Below the pieces are notes generated by a model. The model was not told the DNA's origin and did not search any database. It saw only the letters and a list, made by a program, of their open reading frames with translations. A DNA stretch of 64,000 nucleotides. Origin: Anaerocolumna sp. AGMB13025 (GTDB lineage: Bacteria; Bacillota; Clostridia; Lachnospirales; Lachnospiraceae). Position numbers and translations under genes: made by a program. Shown piece by piece: positions 36,046-45,135 of the stretch (positions within the stretch are counted from its first letter, which is position 1; every line of letters starts with the position of its first letter). Where the stretch lies: the NCBI RefSeq assembly GCF_029689925.1, contig NZ_CP121445.1:5130501-5194500 (forward strand). Reading direction: 5' to 3'.

Positions 36046-36135
36046 ACTTTGCCTGCTTAAACTTTGTCTGCTTAAACTTTGTCTGCGCAAACCTTGCCTG
36101 CTTAAACTTTACCTACTCAATCTCCGCCTGTTCGA
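36046..36135. repeat. 15-bp tandem repeat, six copies
   Basis: Six consecutive 15-bp units related to ACTTTGTCTGCTTAA lie between the small gene at 36172 and the amidohydrolase gene. Confidence 0.85.
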
Positions 36136-36171
36136 ACTGTTCAAACTCTTCCGTCACAGACTCTTCCAGTC

Positions 36172-36600
36172 TCAACCTCTGCCAGTCGAGGGGTTCTTGC
36201 TTTTCTGCTCCGGTATACGGCAGCACCGTTCTAAAAGATTCTTCATATCCTCATCTGTCACATAAAAAGAAATTTCAGATTTTTGGTCTTTTCCTTCTAT
36301 AACAAGTGTAAATTTATCATCCCAGTCCTGCATATAAATAGTTTTAACCGTATTCTCATTTAGATTTTGTTCCCTGCAAAAGTCAAGTAAGCCTTCTGAA
36401 TATCTGGCATAGGCATACAGTTTACCATCCCAGGGTACCATGAAGTTAAGCTTTTTAATAAAATTATCCTTAAGTTCGATTTCTACATTAACTTCTGATT
36501 TGGCCTTTCTCATTTCAAACGATTCAACAGTACGGAAATGGTCCGCCGGGATTAGTCTCGTCAAATCGATCATTTTTTTATTAAATCGTTCATTGGTCAT
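36172..36600 (-). CDS. Unrecognised small soluble protein in the pyrimidine locus
   Basis: A 142-residue protein without membrane segments or a signal peptide. The central part (about 50-110) alternates strands and acidic residues, including NFMVPWDGKLYAYARYSEG and WDDKFTLVIEG. No family recognised. The start was set at 36600 because GGAGGTGATTTATATA lies before that ATG. Its position between the alcohol dehydrogenase and amidohydrolase genes suggests membership of the operon. The function cannot be inferred. Confidence 0.65.
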   Translation of the reverse strand: MTNERFNKKMIDLTRLIPADHFRTVESFEMRKAKSEVNVEIELKDNFIKKLNFMVPWDGKLYAYARYSEGLLDFCREQNLNENTVKTIYMQDWDDKFTLVIEGKDQKSEISFYVTDEDMKNLLERCCRIPEQKSKNPSTGRG

Positions 36601-36722
36601 TATATAAATCACCTCCGGAAGGTTTTGCACATTTCTAAGTCTTGCACATTTCTAGATTTTGCGCTTTACCAAATAGTAAGAATATCTGATTTTTTTGTTT
36701 CTATAAAGCTTTTCCTGACTTG

Positions 36723-37826
36723 TTATAAATCAAAAACTGTCTTATATATATGAATTAAATCTTCCTCTGTTGGAATTACGATACAATTCGCTATGTTTTT
36801 AGCTTTTATTGCAATGGATGCGAATTCCATGATTTCTTCTTCTGTCAGTTTTTCTTTTTCTCCAAGGAGTTCCATTATAATTTTTTCCAGTTCGGCTAAG
36901 TCTTTTAGCTTCATGGCTGTTAATAATGTCTTAATCCGTTCTGGCTTTTCTTTCTCCACAAGTTTTAAGAATTCGGTAATTAAAAGTCCATTGGCTCTAC
37001 CGTGGTCAATATCTTTAAAATAAGTAAGGGAATAACCCATAGAATGAACTGCTGTTGTACCGGTATGAGCTATAACAATACCACCAAGGGTGGAAGCATA
37101 TAAAAGCTTGCTTCTGTCTTCTCTGGTAAGCGTAAAGTTTTTAAGGTTTTCAAACTCTTCTGCTATGATGGATATACCCTCTAAAGCAAGTGCATCCGTA
37201 AGAACATTGGACCTGTTTGACAGATAACCTTCTACGGAATGGGACAGTGCATCCACTGCAGTATTGATGGTAGTGGTTTTGGAAAGGGATTCCATGTATT
37301 TACTGTCTAAAAAAGATACGTCTGGAAACAGGAAGGGTGCAGCCACCGTAGTTTTCGTTTTTGCTGCATCATTGGTCAGAATGGAATATTGGGTAACTTC
37401 TGAACCGGTTCCTGCAGTTGTGGGGATAAACACCATGGGAAGTACCTTTTCTTCATATTCACCGGAGAACAGCTTTTCTCTTTTAATATCCTGACTGGCT
37501 AAAAGGGCAATGGCTTTGGCGGCATCCATAGGAGAACCGCCTCCGATGGCAATGATAAAGTCTGCATTTTCACTTTTAGCAAGCTCTGCACCTTCGTAAA
37601 CACAGTCAATGGTGGGATTACTCATTACCTTATCATAGACTGCATATTCCTGACCGTTTTCAGTAAGTGCTTTTGTAACATCTTTTAAGGAACCATTTAA
37701 AACCGCAGACCTGCTGCCGGTTACGATTAATGGCTTTTTACCAAGTTTTTTTAGTATTTCAGCATTTTTTATTACACAATCATCACCCATGATTATTTTC
37801 GTGGGCATAAAAAATTGTAAATTCAT
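36723..37826 (-). CDS. Iron-containing alcohol dehydrogenase, candidate malonate semialdehyde reductase
   Basis: A 367-residue type III alcohol dehydrogenase. Its NAD-binding stretch is IGGGSPMDAAKAIALL and TTAGTGSEVT; metal ligands are in NTAVDALSHSVEGY (Asp, His), HSMGYSL (His) and DHGRANG (His). The start ATG at 37826 has GGGTG before it. Being downstream of a beta-alanine-type aminotransferase, it would reduce malonate semialdehyde to 3-hydroxypropionate, regenerating NAD(P)+. Other aldehydes are possible. Confidence 0.88.
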   Translation of the reverse strand: MNLQFFMPTKIIMGDDCVIKNAEILKKLGKKPLIVTGSRSAVLNGSLKDVTKALTENGQEYAVYDKVMSNPTIDCVYEGAELAKSENADFIIAIGGGSPMDAAKAIALLASQDIKREKLFSGEYEEKVLPMVFIPTTAGTGSEVTQYSILTNDAAKTKTTVAAPFLFPDVSFLDSKYMESLSKTTTINTAVDALSHSVEGYLSNRSNVLTDALALEGISIIAEEFENLKNFTLTREDRSKLLYASTLGGIVIAHTGTTAVHSMGYSLTYFKDIDHGRANGLLITEFLKLVEKEKPERIKTLLTAMKLKDLAELEKIIMELLGEKEKLTEEEIMEFASIAIKAKNIANCIVIPTEEDLIHIYKTVFDL

Positions 37827-37838
37827 ATGAACACCCAT

Positions 37839-38121
37839 TCTTTATTATTATTAATCTCTTTTCATTAATCTTTAATTTGGTAACTTTCTAAAACAAGTTG
37901 ATATTTACTTTCTTATGATTTATATCTACTGGTTTTTAACTTTTTGTTTTTAACTTTTTGTTTTCATCTTTTTGTTAATATCTTTTTTATTTCTTTTGTT
38001 TATATCTTTTTTATCTTTTGCATTTTATTTTTTTTTAGCGTTATTAAAGTCTAAAGTTTTTGACTTCATAAAGCTCTTTAATCCTTCTATTTTTCTCTGT
38101 TAATCAGTTATTTGTTTTAAA
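37839..38121. repeat. T-rich low-complexity gap
   Basis: A run of imperfect copies of ACTTTTTGTTTTTA and ATCTTTTTTATTTC (about 37918-38030). No gene or terminator is seen. It separates the aminotransferase from the alcohol dehydrogenase gene. Confidence 0.55.
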
Positions 38122-39450
38122 TTATTCCAATATTTCTTTATCTACCTCAGAAAGCACTTCATCCACTTTCTTCAGTTCTTCCCTAATCTGTTCTGACGTA
38201 ATGATAAGAGGCGGTGCAATTAATATCATATTTTCATGTGAATAGGTCATAAAGCCTTTTTTAGAAAGCCTTCCGATTATACTCTTCATGATTCCTTTCG
38301 AATCACCGCCATATGGAACGAGAGCTTCTTTGGTTTCCTTATCCTTAACTAGCTCCACAGCAGAGAATAAACCGATATATCTGACATCACCGACACTTGG
38401 ATGCTTTTCTTTCAAAGCTTCTAATTCTTCCCCAAGTACTTTGCTTACCTCATTGACATGATCAAGGATTTTCTCATCGTCATAAAATTTAAGACATGCT
38501 ATTCCGGCAGCACAGGCAAGAGGATGACCACTGTAGGTAAGACCGCAGGAAAGGAAATTATCATTAAAATAGTCTGCTATGTCTTTACTAACCGCAACGC
38601 CTCCTAGCTGAACATAACCACAGGTAACGCCTTTGGCAAAGGTAACCATATCGGGCTTTATATCAAAATTTTCAAAAGCAAACATCTTACCAGTTCTTCC
38701 AAAGCCAGCCATAACTTCATCACAGATTAACATAATGCCGTAATCATCACAGATTTGCCTGATTCCTTTTAAATACCCCTTAGGCGGAATAATGATTCCG
38801 TTGGAACCAGTTATGGTCTCCAGGACAATTGCAGCTACACTATTTGCTCCTTCATAACAAATCTGTTCACGGAGTTTCGATACATAATATTCTGCCGCAG
38901 CTTCTTCCGATTCAAAGGGTATCGTTTCACGATAAAGATAAGGGTCAAAGAACTTAACAAAGCCTGGTATGCCCGGTTCTAATGGATATCTTCTTGGTTC
39001 ACCAGTTAAATTACCAGCTCCGAAGGTAGAGCCGTGATAACTTCTATAACGGGAAAATACTTTGTTCCTACCAGTATACATTCTCGCCATTTTTACCGCA
39101 TTTTCATTGGCATCAGCACCGCCGTTGGTAAAAAATATCTTACCCATATTATCAGGAAGGCGTTCAATTAACATTTTGGCAAGTTCGCCTCTGGGTTCAC
39201 TGGCATAGCTTGGGGATATATAACAGTACTGTTCTGCCTGTTCTTTAATGGCATCTATGATATAACGGTTTCCATGACCAACATTTAAGTTAACCAGTTG
39301 GGCAGACATATCGGAATACCTGATGCCCTCTGTGTCCCACATATAGATACCCTCTGCTTTTACTATCGGTATGGGGTTTAATCCTCTTTGCTTTGACCAG
39401 GACTGCAGTACATAGCCGGTCTGTGTATTTTTAATTTCTTCTGATGTCAT
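38122..39450 (-). CDS. Class III PLP aminotransferase, likely beta-alanine aminotransferase
   Basis: A 442-residue omega-type aminotransferase. Family features include FTNGGADANENAVKMAR, RYRSYHGSTFG (aromatic and phosphate site), CDEVMAGFGRTG and TFAKGVT, whose Lys forms the internal aldimine. It would move the amino group of beta-alanine to pyruvate or 2-oxoglutarate, giving malonate semialdehyde. The start ATG at 39450 follows TTGGAGTGG. The regulator gene ends just upstream. Confidence 0.9.
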   Translation of the reverse strand: MTSEEIKNTQTGYVLQSWSKQRGLNPIPIVKAEGIYMWDTEGIRYSDMSAQLVNLNVGHGNRYIIDAIKEQAEQYCYISPSYASEPRGELAKMLIERLPDNMGKIFFTNGGADANENAVKMARMYTGRNKVFSRYRSYHGSTFGAGNLTGEPRRYPLEPGIPGFVKFFDPYLYRETIPFESEEAAAEYYVSKLREQICYEGANSVAAIVLETITGSNGIIIPPKGYLKGIRQICDDYGIMLICDEVMAGFGRTGKMFAFENFDIKPDMVTFAKGVTCGYVQLGGVAVSKDIADYFNDNFLSCGLTYSGHPLACAAGIACLKFYDDEKILDHVNEVSKVLGEELEALKEKHPSVGDVRYIGLFSAVELVKDKETKEALVPYGGDSKGIMKSIIGRLSKKGFMTYSHENMILIAPPLIITSEQIREELKKVDEVLSEVDKEILE

Positions 39451-39464
39451 ATCATCCACTCCAA

Positions 39465-40634
39465 TCATAAATTATTTTCTAAAATTTCTTTAATATTAAA
39501 GGCAAGCCAAAGTCTTGCAATTTCATCGTAATCAAGTTTGATTCCCAGGTATTCACGTATCATCTTCATCTTATAATTCACTGTGTTCCGATGGACATTC
39601 ATCTGTGCGGATACCTTTTGTATGCTTCCGTTATTCTCAAGATAGCATTTTAAGGTATTTAAATAATCCGTGCTGTGGGAAGCGTCATAATTCATAATTT
39701 TATTAATGGTATCATTTAGATACCGTTTTAATATTCCTGCATCCTCTACTGCAAATATAAGCTTATATATTCCGGTGTCCTGGTATTTTAATATGGTTTT
39801 TTCCAAAAGCCTGGCGGTATTAGAGGCCGTAACTGCCTGCTTATAACAAGCCTGCATCCCTCCGTAACCGATAATCGTATCTGAGATACCGATATAAAAC
39901 TGAACTGCTTCAAACCTGACTGAGAGTTCCTGACTTACGATTACAGCATGGTTCTCCATCTGAGTGCTGTTAATACCAGATCCCGCTATTACCAGATAAT
40001 TTTCCTGATTAAAGATACAGATGGGTTTTTCTGCACTGGTCATAATACTTTCTAACTCAAAACGTATGGACTGCCAATCTTCACCGGATATAACAGAACC
40101 ATTATTTCCCGCCTGTAACAGGAGCAGGCTGTATTCCACATAATTATGGAAGCCTCTGCGGTCTAGGGTCCCGGCATAAGCATCTTTATTTTCCGGGGAA
40201 AATATTAAATTTCTAAAAGCTGCGGCAATACTGGTTTCATTTTCTTCATTGGCAATAATTCTATGGCAGAAATCATAGGTAACATCAATTAAGTGGATTT
40301 CCCAAGGAACGATGAATAAGGGGAATTCATTTTCGTCACAGTAATTGACTACATATCTTGGTACATTTTTGATATAGGGACCCACATTTAGCACCAGACC
40401 AATAGCTCCGTGATTTAATAGACTTTTTACGAAATCCACAATCCAATCCGTTCCAGTGTGGGCGATGCCCGTAGTAAGAATTAGTTCATTGCCATGTAAA
40501 AATCCCGGAACCTCACTGTCTTCTACCATATGGACCCATCTTACCAGGCTTTTCATACCGCTTTGACCGGCAATTAGTTTTATATTATAATTCTTTTCCG
40601 AATTAGCAAATAATCTGGATAAGGTAATTGCCAT
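39465..40634 (-). CDS. PucR-family transcriptional regulator
   Basis: A 389-residue protein. It has an N-terminal purine-catabolism-type ligand domain (about 1-125), a GGDEF-like middle and a C-terminal helix-turn-helix (LKCYLENNGSIQKVSAQM, NVHRNTVNYKMKMI), which fits the PucR family. The start was set at 40634 because AAAGGGGGTAAAT lies just before the ATG. Inside the pyrimidine locus, it is the likely activator, sensing a pyrimidine or a breakdown product. Confidence 0.92.
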   Translation of the reverse strand: MAITLSRLFANSEKNYNIKLIAGQSGMKSLVRWVHMVEDSEVPGFLHGNELILTTGIAHTGTDWIVDFVKSLLNHGAIGLVLNVGPYIKNVPRYVVNYCDENEFPLFIVPWEIHLIDVTYDFCHRIIANEENETSIAAAFRNLIFSPENKDAYAGTLDRRGFHNYVEYSLLLLQAGNNGSVISGEDWQSIRFELESIMTSAEKPICIFNQENYLVIAGSGINSTQMENHAVIVSQELSVRFEAVQFYIGISDTIIGYGGMQACYKQAVTASNTARLLEKTILKYQDTGIYKLIFAVEDAGILKRYLNDTINKIMNYDASHSTDYLNTLKCYLENNGSIQKVSAQMNVHRNTVNYKMKMIREYLGIKLDYDEIARLWLAFNIKEILENNL

Positions 40635-40651
40635 ATTTACCCCCTTTACAC

Positions 40652-40706
40652 ATCGCAAGTTCACTAGCGATACTGCCACATAATAGGATGTGAAACGAGT
40701 TTCACA
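40652..40706. promoter_or_regulatory. Two inverted repeats before the PucR-family gene
   Basis: TGTGAAAC/GTTTCACA (40689-40706) and ATCGC...GCGAT (40652-40671) lie in the 103-bp gap between the dehydrogenase and regulator genes. They may be operators or RNA hairpins. Confidence 0.4.
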
Positions 40707-40737
40707 GGTTGTAAGAATCACTTAGGATAAATATCCT

Positions 40738-42231
40738 TTAGCTTGGTTTTGGCACCCTTCTTCCGCTGCTTATTGCCCCACAGGGGCATACCAGCAGGCA
40801 GAGATGACATCCGACGCAGTTTTTAGCAATCAGTTTTGGTCTGTGTTCATGTTCCTCGAACTTTATTGCCTGATGTCCCGCATCCTCACAAGAGATAAAA
40901 CATCTGCCGCAGCCGATACATTTATTCTTATCTACGATCGGATATGTCAGGGTCGTTCTGTCCAAAAGATCAGGATGAACAAAGCTTTTCAGGGCACTGC
41001 CGCATAACTGATGGATACTGTTATAGCCCTGTTCTTTTAGGAAGGCTTTCATACCAAGTATCAGATCGTCGATAATACGGTAACCGTACTGCATAACCGC
41101 TGTGGTAATCTGGATATTTTCACAGCCCAGGGCAATAAATTCCGCCGCATCCTGCCAGGTTTCAATTCCGCCCATACCGCTTATCGGTACGCCCTTTAGC
41201 TGTTCATGGCTTGCCAAATCATGGATGAATCTTAACGCCACGGGTTTTACAGCCTTGCCGGAATAACCAGATACTGCTGATTTGCCGTTAATATGCGGAG
41301 CAGGTGCCATATCATAAAGATTGATACCCGTAATACTTTTGATGGTATTAATCGCTGCGATTCCGTCTGCTCCGCCCTCCATTGCAGCGATTGCCGGAAT
41401 CTCCATATTACCCAGATTTGGTGTCATTTTGGCCAGAATGGGAAGATGGGTTCCTTTTCTAGTAAATTCAGTATAGCGTTTAACAAGCTCCGGCGACTGT
41501 CCTACATCTGCCCCAAGTCCATGCGCCGACATATGGGGACAGGAAAAATTACATTCGATGATATCAACTCCGATATCCGTTACGGCCTTGGCTAGTTTCG
41601 TCCACTCCTCCTCGGTCTGACCCATTATGGAAGCGACAATGATTTTCTCCGGGAAATCTTCTTTTAACTTTTTTAAATACATCAGATTCTCTTCCAGGGA
41701 ATGTTCTGCTATCTGTTCCAGATTCCGAAAACCAATAAAAGGTGTTCCTTCCTTATTGGTGGCTGCAAATCTTGGCGATACCTCTTCCGGCTGTAAAAAC
41801 CCTATGGTTTTAAAAACAATACCGCCCCAGCCGGCCCTTAATGCATTGGCACACATTTCATAATTACTGGCAACCACAGAGGAAGAAAGGAAAAAGGGAT
41901 TTTCACAGGTGATACCGCAAAATTCAACAGATAAGCTCACCTCCTTTAAATCAGTCACCTTACTTTCTATATGTTCTGCCATATCCCGTATCCGTATGGG
42001 ATAATCGTAATGAATGCAGGCTTTCTCACAGGGAGCATCACAGTTCTTACATTGGTCTTTTATAATTTTACCAAAATCATTCTTCGTATTTTCAAATCTC
42101 ACCGACCGGATAAATCCAGCCGGATCAAAGCCTTTCTCACAGGCTTTGGTGCAAGCCGGCAAATAGCAGAGGAGACACCTGGCGGCTTCACTGGCTAAAA
42201 ATTGTTTTGAATATGATTTGTTTACCGGCAT
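40738..42231 (-). CDS. Dihydropyrimidine dehydrogenase-like flavoprotein with PreT-like Fe-S head
   Basis: A 497-residue protein. Residues 1-90 have eight Cys in two clusters (C19, C22, C27, C31 and C61, C64, C68, C72), as at the N-terminus of PreT/DPD. The FMN barrel (about 95-400) has ECNFSCPHMSAHG, AKMTPN and INTIKSI, matching PreA. The end has two ferredoxin motifs (CIGCGRCFISC and CVGCHLCLLVC). No FAD or NADPH domain is present between head and barrel, and no separate PreT gene is in the window. It probably reduces uracil/thymine with ferredoxin or another donor. Where mammalian DPD has a catalytic Cys (from memory), this protein reads GADVGQ. Confidence 0.9.
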   Translation of the reverse strand: MPVNKSYSKQFLASEAARCLLCYLPACTKACEKGFDPAGFIRSVRFENTKNDFGKIIKDQCKNCDAPCEKACIHYDYPIRIRDMAEHIESKVTDLKEVSLSVEFCGITCENPFFLSSSVVASNYEMCANALRAGWGGIVFKTIGFLQPEEVSPRFAATNKEGTPFIGFRNLEQIAEHSLEENLMYLKKLKEDFPEKIIVASIMGQTEEEWTKLAKAVTDIGVDIIECNFSCPHMSAHGLGADVGQSPELVKRYTEFTRKGTHLPILAKMTPNLGNMEIPAIAAMEGGADGIAAINTIKSITGINLYDMAPAPHINGKSAVSGYSGKAVKPVALRFIHDLASHEQLKGVPISGMGGIETWQDAAEFIALGCENIQITTAVMQYGYRIIDDLILGMKAFLKEQGYNSIHQLCGSALKSFVHPDLLDRTTLTYPIVDKNKCIGCGRCFISCEDAGHQAIKFEEHEHRPKLIAKNCVGCHLCLLVCPCGAISSGRRVPKPS

Positions 42232-42305
42232 AAATTTACCTCCTGGTCTATTGCTTTATTTCTAGGTTATCGTTTCATCTATATTTGCCTGCTGCCAGGC
42301 AAACT

Positions 42306-43667
42306 TTACTTTTTCCTTGATACACGTTTTATGAATTTACCCCAGCCGGCTTCTCCGACAAAGTCTCCGTTATCAAAAACGAGTCTTCCTCTGGAATAGG
42401 TCTGTATCGGATATCCGTGAAGCTTAACCCCCTCCCAGATGGTATGGTCATAATCAGAATGCATGGCCTCCTTCGTTATCGTCATGTCTTTCTTCGTATC
42501 GTATATAACAATATCCGCATCCTTTCCAACGGATAAAAAGCCTTTCGTTTCACAGCCAAAGATTCTGGCAGGATTCTCACAGCATAATTCCACTACCTTT
42601 TGATAGCTTACTTTTCCTTCATTGGCACTGGATAACATGTAAGGGTACATGTTTTCGATCGCTGCACAGCCATTGGGTATCTTGGTAAAGTCATCTATGC
42701 CCCAATCCTTTTCATAACTCTGGAACGGACAGTGGTCCGTTGCTATGGTATCAATATCCCCTCTCCTGATTGCTTCCCATAAAGCATCCTGACTTTCCTG
42801 TCCCTTAATGGGCGGAGAGCATACAAAGTTTCTGCCATCCTCCCTTTTGTAAACTTCCTTGGTAAAGTGCAGATAATGAGGGCAGGTTTCCGAATAGATT
42901 TCATAACCTTCATCCTTGGCTTTTGTCACGGCTTCTACTCCGGCTTTATTAGCAAGATGCACAATATAAAGTGAAGTATTCAGTGATTTTGCCCAACTAA
43001 TGGCACGTTCATCGGCTTCCGCCTCTACGAACTCCGGTCTTGACTTATAGTGGTACCAGGCACTGGTTTTACCTTCTGAAAGATACCGTTTTGTAAGCAT
43101 CCCAATAATTTCTTTATTTTCCGCATGGACACTGATTTGACCGCCGCATTCCTTTGCTTTTTCCAGTACTTTATAGAATACACCGTCATCCACACCAAAG
43201 TCATAAACCATAAACACTTTAAAAGAAGGTACTCCAAAGTTTACCGCTTCCTCCATGGAATCTAACAGGTCTCCATGAACATCCTTAACTCCCACATGAA
43301 ACGCATAGTCCACCGCAGCCTCAGGGCTTGCTAAGGCATCTCGCCTTTTTACCGTATCTACCAGGTTTTCATTAAAATCCTGCAGTGCAAAATCAAAAAC
43401 TGTCGTTGTACCGCCGCAGGCTGCAGCCCTGGTACCGGCAAAATATCCGTCCGCCGAAACCGTTCCCCCAAAGGGCATTGCCAAATGTGTGTGTACATCA
43501 ATTGCACCGGGCAGTACCAATTTTCCGGAAGCATCTACTACCTTAACTCCGTCCACCGGCTGTATATCTTGTGCAATGGAAACTATTTTACCGTCTGCTA
43601 CTGCAATATCTGCCACATAGCTCTCTTTTGAATTTACAATCGTGCCATTTTTGATTATCAGATCCAT
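42306..43667 (-). CDS. Dihydropyrimidinase
   Basis: A 453-residue D-hydantoinase-type amidohydrolase with a binuclear zinc site. H59 and H61 (DVHTHL), K150 (PSFKVF, the carbamylated bridge), the His in VHAEN, CPHYLH and the Asp in ATDHCPF are present. It opens dihydrouracil to 3-ureidopropionate. The start was set at 43667 (AAGGAGG upstream); an upstream extension to 43766 has no such site. It lies directly before the dehydrogenase gene. Confidence 0.94.
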   Translation of the reverse strand: MDLIIKNGTIVNSKESYVADIAVADGKIVSIAQDIQPVDGVKVVDASGKLVLPGAIDVHTHLAMPFGGTVSADGYFAGTRAAACGGTTTVFDFALQDFNENLVDTVKRRDALASPEAAVDYAFHVGVKDVHGDLLDSMEEAVNFGVPSFKVFMVYDFGVDDGVFYKVLEKAKECGGQISVHAENKEIIGMLTKRYLSEGKTSAWYHYKSRPEFVEAEADERAISWAKSLNTSLYIVHLANKAGVEAVTKAKDEGYEIYSETCPHYLHFTKEVYKREDGRNFVCSPPIKGQESQDALWEAIRRGDIDTIATDHCPFQSYEKDWGIDDFTKIPNGCAAIENMYPYMLSSANEGKVSYQKVVELCCENPARIFGCETKGFLSVGKDADIVIYDTKKDMTITKEAMHSDYDHTIWEGVKLHGYPIQTYSRGRLVFDNGDFVGEAGWGKFIKRVSRKK

Positions 43668-43821
43668 ACCTTTACCTCCTTTTTCATACCTTTCTATTAA
43701 AATGAAAGAACAAAGCTGACGCGCTGTCACGACAGTGACAATCTTCCTTAAGTGCGTCATGCACATCCTGCCCGGAAGGCTTTTTAATTTTTAGGCAAGT
43801 TCTTAGAACTTACCCATAAAT

Positions 43822-43862
43822 TAAAAAACCCCCGCCTCCTTCGCTTCGATAAGAGGCGGGGG
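43822..43862 (-). terminator. Strong terminator after the binding-protein gene
   Basis: CCCCCGCCTC/GAGGCGGGGG with a T-run on the minus strand, 9 bp past the stop. It could separate importer from catabolic genes and set a higher level for the importer. Confidence 0.9.
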
Positions 43863-43870
43863 ACTATACC

Positions 43871-45073
43871 TTATTTATTTAATTTATAAACCAGTACAAG
43901 TCCAGATCTTTGGTATACCTGAGATACTTCAAGTAAGTCCATACCGCCTGCATTGGCTGCAATTAAGTTTGATACCCAGGTAACACCAAAATCTACGGAA
44001 CCGTTATTAACGGCTGTGGTTTCACCGATGTCACCGCCGCCGGGTACAATATTTACTTCCAGTCCGGCATCTTTATAATAACCTTTGTCAAGGGCTACAT
44101 AGTATCCCATGAACTGCGCCTGTGGCAGCCACTTTAACTGAATGGAAACTGATGTTTTCTCCGGTGTTCCAAATTTACCGTCTGTTGAAGCATTGGCTGC
44201 TTCCCAGTAAGAAGTGTCTCTGATGTTATCAAGGGTTAACGCTTTTAGTTTATCTGCTGCTGCCGCATCATCCAGTTTAATATACTGCTTTGCCAGCTCT
44301 AAAGTCTGACCAAGAGCTGTATCATCCATTTTGCCGTAGTCTGTAACCGTTGCACCTTTTGTATCTGTTTCGACTAACTTCTTAACTTCATCTGCCATAT
44401 ATGCCTGATGTTCAGAAGATACGGAAGAACCGTATTTATATACGATTTCAGCGGCTTCCTCCGGATTCGCACAAGCATATTCCCAGCCTTTCATGGAAGC
44501 ATAGATAAAAGCTTTTACTGTATTGGGATTCGCTTCGGCAAAGGCCCTGGTACAAAAGATATTATCTTCTAACATTGCAACCCCTTCATCGTTCATATCA
44601 ATATAACCTACGGAATCTCCGTAGCCATAGCCGCCGTCATAGGAATTAACCACAAGACCATATTCGTTATAGGTCATTGCAGAAGCAAGGGAAATGGAAT
44701 CATCATCAAAGCCGTCCATGTCAAAGGCCTGGCTTAAGAAGGTGGTCGGCTGTCCGTATTTGGTTAATAAAGCCTGAATCTCGTATTCATTACCAATACC
44801 CCAGTTACCAACCTTGCCCTCCGTAGCAGCTTTAACTACGATATCTTTCACCGATTCACCTTTGTTAAAGTAAGGACCGGTTGTTTCCGGTGCAGCTTCT
44901 GTTGACTGGGTCGGTTCGGGAGTAGTCTCATTGGCAGATTCGTTTTCTGTATCTTTTGTATCTGCTGTGGTGTTTGCAGATGTATCTGCCGTATTGGATT
45001 TACTGCCGCAGGCTGCGAGTGATAACACTAGTATTAGAGAAATTACAATCATAAACACTTTTTTCTTCTTCAT
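43871..45073 (-). CDS. NMT1/Thi5-like ABC binding lipoprotein, circularly permuted
   Basis: A 400-residue lipoprotein (lipobox SLAACGS, Cys22, Thr/Glu linker 23-70). Ordinary members of this family start with the strand segment QLKWLPQAQFMGYYVALDKG and continue with GKKVGNWG-type residues after about 100 positions. Here GKVGNWGIGNEYEIQ comes first (86-100), the usual C-terminal part follows (to about 300), and the normal N-terminal part (308-400) comes last, ending at SGLVLVYK. The whole domain is present in one frame, so this is a circular permutation at the hinge. It feeds the two permeases and ATPase upstream; the likely ligand is a pyrimidine. Confidence 0.9.
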   Translation of the reverse strand: MKKKKVFMIVISLILVLSLAACGSKSNTADTSANTTADTKDTENESANETTPEPTQSTEAAPETTGPYFNKGESVKDIVVKAATEGKVGNWGIGNEYEIQALLTKYGQPTTFLSQAFDMDGFDDDSISLASAMTYNEYGLVVNSYDGGYGYGDSVGYIDMNDEGVAMLEDNIFCTRAFAEANPNTVKAFIYASMKGWEYACANPEEAAEIVYKYGSSVSSEHQAYMADEVKKLVETDTKGATVTDYGKMDDTALGQTLELAKQYIKLDDAAAADKLKALTLDNIRDTSYWEAANASTDGKFGTPEKTSVSIQLKWLPQAQFMGYYVALDKGYYKDAGLEVNIVPGGGDIGETTAVNNGSVDFGVTWVSNLIAANAGGMDLLEVSQVYQRSGLVLVYKLNK

Positions 45074-45135
45074 AAAATATACCTCCGTTTTAATTAAGTT
45101 AATTGGTCAAGTTTATATCAGTTGAACCCCTGCAA

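Noticed and set aside
35799-36302. Cys-rich plus-strand coding region (repeats of ACLNFV type)
   Set aside because: It is the translation of the 15-bp tandem repeat and overlaps two well-supported minus-strand genes. No ribosome site.
43668-43766. Longer N-terminus of the dihydropyrimidinase
   Set aside because: The added residues do not fit the family and the AGGAGG site supports the start at 43667. The same holds for the PucR, ATPase and aldose epimerase genes.
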